22,650 nt of DNA from UBA822 sp036336795 (GTDB lineage: Bacteria > Gemmatimonadota > Gemmatimonadetes > Longimicrobiales > Gaopeijiaceae), in assembly GCA_036336795.1 (NCBI GenBank), contig JAYZFL010000052.1:1-22650 (forward strand). The letters are read 5' to 3'. The translations under genes and the position numbers were made by a program. Below, piece after piece: positions 16,811-22,650 of the stretch; within the stretch, counting starts at the first letter, position 1, and each line of letters starts with the position of its first letter. The notes beneath the pieces are model-generated. The model was not told the origin of the DNA and ran no database searches. It saw nothing but the letters and a program-made list of their open reading frames with translations.

Positions 16811-19059
16811 GGCTCTGAGAGCCTGAAAACGTAGAGAGCGTTATGCCCGTTCGAACTCATCATTTCAGGCGCGAGGAAGTTTCCGATCCGCCAGGGACTT
16901 CCGCCTCCTCTGCCGGTCGGGATCCCGAAGTACTGGACCCCATCGACTTCAAATGTGACAGGAAAACCCATAACAGTGCTGCCCAGACGGCTTTCCCAAA
17001 GTTTCTCTCCGGTCTCGACATCGTAGGCTCGGACCCACCGGTCGTAGTCCCCGACAAAGGCCACACCACCACCGGTAACGAGAACACCGGTGAGGAACGG
17101 GGCAGCTTGCTCAACGGTCCAAACTTCTTCGAGGGTCTCCACGTCGAAGGCGGCCAGTTTTCCAAAAAACCCTTCCTTCCCGGGCATCGGAAACCACATG
17201 CGGTCTCCACCTGTACCCCCCTCCCCTGGATCCAGGATCACCGCTCTTCCGGACATCTCCATACAACTCTGGCTCAGTGGAGCCAAGAGCAGGCGTGTGC
17301 CGGGATGGTATGCGGTGGAAGGCCAGTTGTGGCCGCCCGCGGTCGATGGACAAACCGACATCCAGTCTCCTATCCTCGCTTCCTGGATGTCCTCACGATA
17401 CTGGACCTCACCCGTCTCCCGATCCACTCTTGCAAAAACGTTCTGATAGACCGTCTCAGTGAGTCCCAGGAAGGAACCGTCACGCCGGTCGAGCTTCCAC
17501 AGGATTCCACTTTTCCCGATCGAGAGGTGGAGTGGTTGCCCGTCTACGTCAACCAGGACCTGCTCGAAAGCTTCATCCATGTCGAGGGTCTCACCTGGAA
17601 TGTGCTGACGGTACCATACGATGTGGCCATCATCTACATCTAGGGCCAGTGTCGAATTGGTGTACAGCGTCGAGTCGGAGGTTGAGAGTCCTCGGCTCGC
17701 TGCCACCCACGGCTTGGCCTGGGCCGTACCGAAATAGACAAGCCCGAGATCTGGGTCCCAACTTCCGGGAATCCAGACGTCCGCTCCACCCCGGAGATCG
17801 AAGGGGAGATCGCCCCAAGTATCTCCTCCCGGCTCACCCGGACGTGCCACCGTGTATGTACGCCATAGCTCGCGGCCCGTGCGGGCGTCGTGCGCGGTGA
17901 TGAAACAACTCTGGCCGTTGAGGCGCGTGCAACCGTTGATACCGTTGATAACCTTACCGTCCGCCACGATCGGCCCCGAACTGTTGCTGTAACCTAGGTC
18001 GGCGTCCTCCACGACGGTTTCCCACCGAACGACGCCCGTTCGAGCGTCGAGGGCTACGAGGCTAGCGTCTAGGGTCGCCACGAAGATGAGATCCTCCCAC
18101 AAAGCAAGGCTCCTCAGATGCCCTCTGCCGATTCCAAATCCTTCAGGAAAGGCGCGGCGATACTCCCAAAGGAGTGTCCCGTCGGTAGCATCCAACGCCT
18201 GGATGACATTGGCCTGATTCGGGAGGAAGATCGTTCCATCACGGACTAGAAACGAAGGCTGGCTCGTTCCCGGCTCCATACCCCATACCCAAGCCAAATT
18301 CAAGCGATGGACGTTTCCTGTGTTGATCTGATCCAGAGGGCTGTACCCTAGAGCTCCGGGTGAGCCGCGCCAATGCAACCAATCTCCGTCAGGCGGATCC
18401 GCCAGATCCGCGTTTGAAGCAGGTGTAAAATACCCGGGTACCCGATAAGTCCGTGTGGCCCCGGTTGCCGTCTCCGTAAGCTCTGCCACCTCCGGAGCGG
18501 AATTCCGGGTCCCCGGAGACGACTCCGTACCCACTCGGCCGGGAACCGGGAGACGCACAGCGAGGTTGAGATCACCGGCCTCGTTCTCGGCACCGATTCC
18601 GCCGATGACACGGCCAGAAGAGGAGAGACTCAGTCGAGCTCGCGCGGGAGCGACTCCGTTCTCACGAAGTATGAACGCAGCTAGAGCGACGTACTGACCG
18701 TCGTCCAATGAACCCGGTGCTTCGGTAGGCATCGTTTCCCGCATCAATTCGATGAGATCCGACACCGACCGCGCTCGCCACGTGCTACGGAAATTGGCTC
18801 CTGCAAGCTCCGGCGCCTCGAACGAACCCCTCAGATTCGGAAGGTGACACATGGCACATGCTTCTTGATACAGGGCGGCTCCCGTTTCTGCCTGATCCGA
18901 AGTGTAGGCGGCTTGGCGAGGCCGATCCGGTACTTGAGCAGCCACTGCTGTGGCTGTGATCATCACCAAAGCCAAGATCGATGAACCAACGGTTCGACGA
19001 AGCCGAGGAAACGAGTCCCGAAAGACGGATGAGGGACCCTGGTTGGGGATCTGCCGCAA
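16807..19059 (-). CDS. Cytochrome c - PQQ propeller fusion dehydrogenase with atypical metal site
   Basis: This 750-residue exported protein has a signal near residues 22-41 (RTVGSSILALVMITATAVAA). A single-haem cytochrome c domain comes first (C68-x-x-C71-H72, likely axial Met110 in ETMPTEAP), then a PQQ propeller from about residue 225. The haem is therefore N-terminal, opposite to classical quinohemoprotein alcohol dehydrogenases. Docking Trp429 and Lys516 are present. Asp493 aligns with the catalytic Asp, and Asp495 at +2 makes an LDMD motif. The usual Glu ligand is replaced (GINGCTRLNG), Asn becomes Gln447 (GTAQAKPW), and the vicinal Cys pair is absent, with Cys377 and Cys385 present elsewhere. 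A TTG start at 19059 fits the signal position. It is coupled to the NHL gene downstream and begins 3 bases after a decayed gene. The substrate is unknown. Confidence 0.88.
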   Translation of the reverse strand: MRQIPNQGPSSVFRDSFPRLRRTVGSSILALVMITATAVAAQVPDRPRQAAYTSDQAETGAALYQEACAMCHLPNLRGSFEAPELAGANFRSTWRARSVSDLIELMRETMPTEAPGSLDDGQYVALAAFILRENGVAPARARLSLSSSGRVIGGIGAENEAGDLNLAVRLPVPGRVGTESSPGTRNSAPEVAELTETATGATRTYRVPGYFTPASNADLADPPDGDWLHWRGSPGALGYSPLDQINTGNVHRLNLAWVWGMEPGTSQPSFLVRDGTIFLPNQANVIQALDATDGTLLWEYRRAFPEGFGIGRGHLRSLALWEDLIFVATLDASLVALDARTGVVRWETVVEDADLGYSNSSGPIVADGKVINGINGCTRLNGQSCFITAHDARTGRELWRTYTVARPGEPGGDTWGDLPFDLRGGADVWIPGSWDPDLGLVYFGTAQAKPWVAASRGLSTSDSTLYTNSTLALDVDDGHIVWYRQHIPGETLDMDEAFEQVLVDVDGQPLHLSIGKSGILWKLDRRDGSFLGLTETVYQNVFARVDRETGEVQYREDIQEARIGDWMSVCPSTAGGHNWPSTAYHPGTRLLLAPLSQSCMEMSGRAVILDPGEGGTGGDRMWFPMPGKEGFFGKLAAFDVETLEEVWTVEQAAPFLTGVLVTGGGVAFVGDYDRWVRAYDVETGEKLWESRLGSTVMGFPVTFEVDGVQYFGIPTGRGGGSPWRIGNFLAPEMMSSNGHNALYVFRLSEP

Positions 19060-19062
19060 CGC

Positions 19063-19301
19063 TCAGCCGCCGTCTTGCTGGGCCGCGATCCGTTGCCGCC
19101 GCTCCGCCATCAATCTCTCATACTCATCCTGCTCTAAGTTCGTGATACCGACCCACATGTGGGACATCTCGTCAACACCCCTCCTACCAAAAACAACCCA
19201 CTGATCGGGATCGGGATTAAGTGGATTTCCTGCGCCCCCGCAGAGGCTGCCACAATAAGTGCCAGGCTCGTCCCGCTGACACCCGCAAGCAACCATGCCA
19301 T
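19063..19301 (-). pseudogene. Remnant of an exported protein: signal peptide joined out of frame to a C-terminal tail
   Basis: From ATG 19301, behind an AGGGGG ribosome site, the minus strand encodes a signal-peptide-like MAWLLAGVSGTSLALIVAAS followed by AGAQE. That frame then becomes meaningless and stops at 19134. From about 19230 a different frame encodes AGNPLNPDPDQWVVFGRR, then GVDEMSHMWVGITNLEQDEY, ending at TGA 19063. The NPxNPDP...FG...DEM pattern resembles the C-terminal end of copper type II ascorbate-dependent monooxygenase-like proteins, with a copper-ligand Met in DEM. The simplest reading is an internal deletion removing the body of a gene and shifting the frame. A 77-residue open frame (ATG 19296) covering the tail exists but lacks a sensible start. 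The remnant heads the operon of the cytochrome c-PQQ and NHL genes. Confidence 0.55.
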
Positions 19302-19633
19302 CGATCCCCCTAAATCCGGCGCTTTCATAAGGTGCTGCAGGATGCCCTCTGCAGGGAGAATCAGCAACCCCAGGTGAAGGGGCTATCCTCTGGCGGGGTA
19401 CCCCTCGGAGACGAGATCATCGACGCAACGGTGACCGTCGATCGAGAGACCTAGGTGGACGGAGGGCGGCTCGTCCGCTGAGGCCGCAGCAACCGATTGC
19501 CTCTCCGTAAGGCAGGTGCGGTGGTCCGAGATCGACTGGCGATGGTCGCTCCGGTGACACATTCTACTGTCGGGCTCAAGCGCTATGCAGCAAAGGGCCC
19601 CAGCTGTCCCCAAACCCGCGGAGATTCAGTGCT
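19302..19633. other. Divergent intergenic region upstream of the remnant and the Gfo/Idh/MocA gene
   Basis: This is 332 bases with no convincing gene. It should carry promoters for the minus-strand PQQ/NHL unit and the plus-strand oxidoreductase/DUF1080 unit. A 10-bp palindrome GGGGTACCCC is at 19395-19404. A GGAG about 10 bases before ATG 19634 may serve as ribosome site. No good -35/-10 pair was identified. Confidence 0.4.
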
Positions 19634-20998
19634 ATGACGAGATCCGGAGCCCCTCAGTCCCGGCGAGCCTTCGTCGGCAACCTCGCCGCCGGAGCATTGG
19701 CCGCCGGAGCGACACCCAGGATCCTGTCGGCTGCCGAGCGCCGAAACGTGTACGCGCTCGGCGCTCGCCGCCATCAGTCTGCCAACGACCAGCTTCAACT
19801 GGCCGTGATTGGCGCGGGCGGCATGGGCATGGCTGACGTGGACACGGCACTTCAGGTGCCGGGCGTGAAACTGGTCGCTGCGGCCGACTGCTACGACGGG
19901 CGGCTGGAGCGTGCCAAGGAACTCCATGGCACAGATGTCTTCACGACGCGAGACTACCGTGAGATCCTAGTGCGAGACGACATCGACGCAGTCATCGTCG
20001 GGACCCCCGATCACTGGCATACACAGATCTCCGTGGACGCGCTTAGGGCCGGAAAGGCGGTGTACTGTGAGAAGCCGATGGTTCACACGATCAAGCAGGG
20101 CGCAGAGCTCGTCCGAGCTCAGCAGGAGTCCGGCAAAACGTTTCAGGTGGGCAGCCAGGGCATGAGTTCGCTCGGAAACGAGAAGGCCAAGGAACTGCTC
20201 GAGGAGGGCGCGATCGGCGAACTCAACTATGCTGAAGGTTTCTGGGCCCGCAACGATCCGATTGGTGCCTGGCAGTACGCTATCCCCGAAGACGCATCGG
20301 AGGAGACTGTCGATTGGAACATGTTCCTCGGTAGCGCCCCCAGGCTGCCGTACGACCCGCTCCGTATCTTCCGATGGAGGAACTACCGTGACTACGGAAC
20401 GGGTGTCTCGGGAGATCTCTTCGTGCACCTTTTCTCAAGCCTGCATTTCGTGACGTCGTCCAAGGGGCCGCGGAAGATCATGGCCCAAGGAGGCCTACGG
20501 TTTTGGAAGGACGGCCGCGAGGTACCGGACATCCTGCTCGGTATGTTCGACTACCCCGAGGCCAACACGCACCCGCCGTTCAATCTTTCGCTACGAGTCA
20601 ACTTCGTCGACGGTACGTCGGGCACCACCTTCCTCCGCTTGGTCGGGAGCGAAGGTAGCATGGACGTGACGTGGACCGAGGTCGTGCTGCGTCGCAACAA
20701 GGCGGTCAACCCGACGGACGTCTTCCTACAGATGAAGACCGACGAGATGGCGCAGCCGGCCGAGGCCCGGGCGCAGATGCTGCCGCCGGCCGAGAGCGTC
20801 TACGTGGCCGAGGACGGGTACAAAGGCGCGCACTTCGACCACTTCATGCACTTCTTCCGCGGTGTAAGAGACGGCACACCCGTGATTGAAGACGCGAACT
20901 TCGGGTTGAGGGCAGCCGCCCCGGCGCTCGCGTGCAACGACAGCTACTTCGACGAGAAGGTGGTCATCTGGGACTCAGAAAATATGGAGGTCCTGTGA
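19634..20998 (+). CDS. Tat-exported Gfo/Idh/MocA-family oxidoreductase
   Basis: This 454-residue protein starts with a twin-arginine-type signal (SRRAFVGNLAAGALAAGA), so it is exported folded, probably with bound NAD(P) as in glucose-fructose oxidoreductase. The Rossmann domain begins at about residue 54 with AVIGAGGMG, and the conserved CEKPM motif, whose Lys is catalytic, lies near residue 150. The C-terminal alpha/beta domain includes FRWRNYRDYGTGVSGDLFVH, typical of exported members. The likely reaction is oxidation or reduction of a sugar hydroxyl, possibly at C3 of a glycoside. Its TGA overlaps the GTG start of the DUF1080 lipoprotein gene, so the two are translationally coupled. This supports a joint role in oxidative glycoside cleavage, although the substrate is unknown. 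Confidence 0.92.
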   Translation: MTRSGAPQSRRAFVGNLAAGALAAGATPRILSAAERRNVYALGARRHQSANDQLQLAVIGAGGMGMADVDTALQVPGVKLVAAADCYDGRLERAKELHGTDVFTTRDYREILVRDDIDAVIVGTPDHWHTQISVDALRAGKAVYCEKPMVHTIKQGAELVRAQQESGKTFQVGSQGMSSLGNEKAKELLEEGAIGELNYAEGFWARNDPIGAWQYAIPEDASEETVDWNMFLGSAPRLPYDPLRIFRWRNYRDYGTGVSGDLFVHLFSSLHFVTSSKGPRKIMAQGGLRFWKDGREVPDILLGMFDYPEANTHPPFNLSLRVNFVDGTSGTTFLRLVGSEGSMDVTWTEVVLRRNKAVNPTDVFLQMKTDEMAQPAEARAQMLPPAESVYVAEDGYKGAHFDHFMHFFRGVRDGTPVIEDANFGLRAAAPALACNDSYFDEKVVIWDSENMEVL

Positions 20999-22347
20999 GC
21001 ACGCTCACCCGATTCGTGTCGTTGCTGGCACTTTGCACGACCGCGGCATGCGGAACCCGGGTGGACGACGAGGCGCTCACGATGCTCCAAGAGGAGATGC
21101 TTGGATGGACCCGGCTCTTCGACGGTGTCTCCACGGACGGTTGGCGGGGATACGGTCGCGAGGATTTCCCAACCGGAAGGTGGAAGGTCGAACAAGGCGA
21201 GCTCATTGGTCAGTCGACAAGTGGCAACATGGACGGGGGCGACATCATCACCGTGGCGGAGTTCACGGACTTCGAGCTCGTCTTCGATTTTAAGGTCGGG
21301 AGGGAGGGAAACAGCGGGGTCTTCTACCGCGTGCAGGAACAAGACGGCAAGGGCCTGTTCCAGGTTGCCGCCGAGTACCAGGTGCTCGACGACACGGCCT
21401 ACATCGACATGGGCACGATGGATATGAACACGCATCTCACTGGCGACAATTACGACTTGCATTCAGCGGTCGTGCGCCCGATGAAGCCGGTCGGCGAGTG
21501 GAACACTGGGCGGATCGTGGTCGAGGGAAACCATGTCGAGCATTGGCTCAACGGGGTGCTTATGGTTGAGTACGAACTGTACACGGGCGAGTGGGAAGCT
21601 CTGGTCTCAGCGAGCAAGTTCGGCGAGGAGGAGCACTACGCCCGGGCACCCTCCGGTTCGATTGGGCTGCAGGATCACGGTACGCCGGTCTGGTATCGCA
21701 ACATCAAGATCCGAAAGATAGTCGTCACCCACGACGTCGATCCCTCGACGCTATCCATTCGGGAAGGGGGAGAAACCCCGTTACTGGCCCAGGAGCTCGT
21801 CTCGATCTTCGACGGCGAGAGCCTCGACGGGTGGACAATCCACGGGACCGAGCGGTGGTACGTCGAAGACGGCGAACTTGTCTGCGAGAGCGGTCCGGAC
21901 GCGGCGTACGGCTACCTCCGGACGGACGCGATGTACAAGGACTTCGAGCTTACACTCGAGTTCAGGCAGGAGGCGGACGGCAACAGCGGTGTTTTTTTCC
22001 ATGCGACGCTCGACGGCGTGATCATCACCGGATGGCAGGCCGAGGTCGCCCCACCGGGTCTCTACTCGGGGGGTATTTACGAATCGTATGGGCGCGGCTG
22101 GCTCGCCCAGCCAGAGCCGGAGAAGGACCACTTGCTCCGCATGGGCGACTGGAACGAGATGAGGATCCGCGTCGTCGACTCACGCGTCACGACATGGCTC
22201 AACGGCACCGAGATGATCGACCTCGTAGACGAGAAAATCGGTGAAGCCACAGGTCACATCGCGCTCCAAATCCACGATGGTGGTGGGATCAAAGTGCGAT
22301 GGAGAAACCTGCAGGTGATGGAATACCAAGGCTCTAATGCCTCCTGA
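20995..22347 (+). CDS. Lipoprotein with two tandem DUF1080 (3-keto-disaccharide hydrolase) domains
   Basis: I chose GTG 20995 because GGAGG lies 4 bases upstream, it overlaps the preceding TGA (GTGA), and it yields a lipoprotein signal, LLALCTTAAC, with the lipobox cysteine near residue 19. The product has 450 residues. The frame is open further upstream, but that part lies inside the oxidoreductase gene. Domain 1 (about 35-245) starts at RLFDGVSTDGWRGYG and domain 2 (about 255-445) at SIFDGESLDGWTIHG. Both contain F-x-V/F...GNSGVF and GxWN/DWNE motifs of the LamG-like DUF1080 sandwich. The family includes enzymes that cleave 3-keto-glycosides. Most members have one domain, so the tandem form may combine catalysis with binding. 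It is anchored in a membrane facing the periplasm or cell surface. Confidence 0.92.
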   Translation: MSTLTRFVSLLALCTTAACGTRVDDEALTMLQEEMLGWTRLFDGVSTDGWRGYGREDFPTGRWKVEQGELIGQSTSGNMDGGDIITVAEFTDFELVFDFKVGREGNSGVFYRVQEQDGKGLFQVAAEYQVLDDTAYIDMGTMDMNTHLTGDNYDLHSAVVRPMKPVGEWNTGRIVVEGNHVEHWLNGVLMVEYELYTGEWEALVSASKFGEEEHYARAPSGSIGLQDHGTPVWYRNIKIRKIVVTHDVDPSTLSIREGGETPLLAQELVSIFDGESLDGWTIHGTERWYVEDGELVCESGPDAAYGYLRTDAMYKDFELTLEFRQEADGNSGVFFHATLDGVIITGWQAEVAPPGLYSGGIYESYGRGWLAQPEPEKDHLLRMGDWNEMRIRVVDSRVTTWLNGTEMIDLVDEKIGEATGHIALQIHDGGGIKVRWRNLQVMEYQGSNAS

Positions 22348-22386
22348 CCCACAGCACTTATTCCCTCTCCACTGTGGCCAAACGCA

Positions 22387-22650
22387 CTACCACTCCCGCA
22401 CGATCTGCCCCACCAATTTCGCAGGATCAGCGCCCGGTATCGGTTCGAATTTCTGTACCCGACCGGCGAAGCAGTCGGCAAGGTATAGGGCGCCATTCTG
22501 GTCGGTCGTGATCCCGTGCGAGCAGGCTAGGCGCCCGGCCTGCGTGCCCGAAGCACCCCAGCTGTACAGGTAGTTACCGTCGAGGTCGAACTTAATGAGC
22601 CGGCTCGTTGGCGCGTCTCCTACCCAAATGTACTGGTCCGTCGTGATGAG
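22387..22650 (-). CDS. C-terminal part of an NHL-repeat beta-propeller protein, 5' end off window
   Basis: The frame is open from the right edge to TAG at 22387, giving 87 residues with no start in the window. The sequence shows propeller blades with NHL spacing: YIWVGDAPTSRLIKFDLDGN, then SHGITTDQNGALYLADCFAG and RVQKFEPIPGADPAKLVG. This is the same general class as the NHL protein at 15716-16810 and resembles propellers of the amidating-lyase type, but the catalytic part is not visible. It is convergent with the DUF1080 gene, with a 39-base gap. Export and full length cannot be judged. Confidence 0.78.
   Translation of the reverse strand, partial: LITTDQYIWVGDAPTSRLIKFDLDGNYLYSWGASGTQAGRLACSHGITTDQNGALYLADCFAGRVQKFEPIPGADPAKLVGQIVREW

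Noticed and set aside
16843..17643. 266-codon open frame on the plus strand
   Set aside because: It is antisense to the cytochrome c-PQQ gene, with no recognisable domain and a composition typical of a shadow frame.
19395..19404. GGGGTACCCC palindrome as an operator
   Set aside because: It is only 10 bp and GC-rich, does not extend, and has no second copy, so chance is likely.
20932..20994. Upstream extension of the DUF1080 gene
   Set aside because: It lies inside the oxidoreductase coding region. GTG 20995 has a strong ribosome site and gives a lipoprotein signal.
21591..22244. 217-codon open frame, very Arg-rich
   Set aside because: It is an alternate frame inside the DUF1080 gene. The Arg-rich composition is an artefact of GC-rich codons.
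1..22650. Mobile element, CRISPR array, tRNA or defence island
   Set aside because: No transposase or integrase motifs, spaced direct repeats, tRNA-like cloverleaf or nuclease/helicase genes were seen on either strand.

Overview
The window is GC-rich, tightly packed bacterial chromosomal DNA. The gene content is secretory and oxidative: PQQ beta-propeller dehydrogenases, NHL-type propellers, exported M24 and M28 peptidases, a DUF5107/TPR protein, and a Tat-exported Gfo/Idh/MocA oxidoreductase paired with a DUF1080 lipoprotein. This repertoire suggests a Gram-negative heterotroph of the Gemmatimonadota/Acidobacteriota type. That assignment is inference from gene content, because the window holds no rRNA, tRNA or housekeeping marker. 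I saw no prophage, insertion sequence or CRISPR array.

Layout. 1-1715 (minus): a quinoprotein alcohol dehydrogenase cut by the left edge. 1921-3730 (minus): a two-gene phosphate unit, a PhoU-domain protein behind a Na/Pi cotransporter. A perfect 15-bp inverted repeat lies between these two units. 4042-5430 (plus): an exported M24-fold peptidase-like protein. 5574-10476 (minus): an exported M28 metallopeptidase followed by a large DUF5107-TPR protein. 10738-12033 (plus): a Tat-exported M24 peptidase, divergent from the M28 gene. 12146-13321 (minus): a cytosolic fold-type-I aminotransferase, divergent from a membrane-glucose-dehydrogenase-like PQQ enzyme (13622-15670, plus). The shared 300-bp promoter region between them contains a 19-bp operator-like palindrome. 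15716-19301 (minus): a coupled set of a collapsed gene remnant, a cytochrome c-PQQ fusion dehydrogenase and an NHL propeller protein. 19634-22347 (plus): a Gfo/Idh/MocA oxidoreductase translationally coupled to a tandem DUF1080 lipoprotein. 22387 to the right edge (minus): the C-terminus of another NHL propeller.

How it fits together. Apart from the phosphate unit and the aminotransferase, every gene whose N-terminus is in the window encodes an export signal. The picture is of periplasmic peptide trimming (M28, two M24 proteins), periplasmic PQQ oxidation of alcohols or sugars feeding cytochromes, and probably oxidative glycoside cleavage (Gfo/Idh/MocA plus DUF1080, a pairing known from the 3-keto-glycoside route). 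No PQQ biosynthesis genes are visible. The most notable points are (1) a gene remnant at 19063-19301 that keeps a signal peptide and a C-terminal tail in different frames, with the middle apparently lost; (2) a cytochrome c-PQQ protein whose usual metal-binding Glu and Asn are not conserved while a D-x-D is present; (3) the coupled oxidoreductase/tandem DUF1080 pair; and (4) two well-formed inverted repeats in intergenic DNA. I found nothing I would call a wholly new defence or mobile system.
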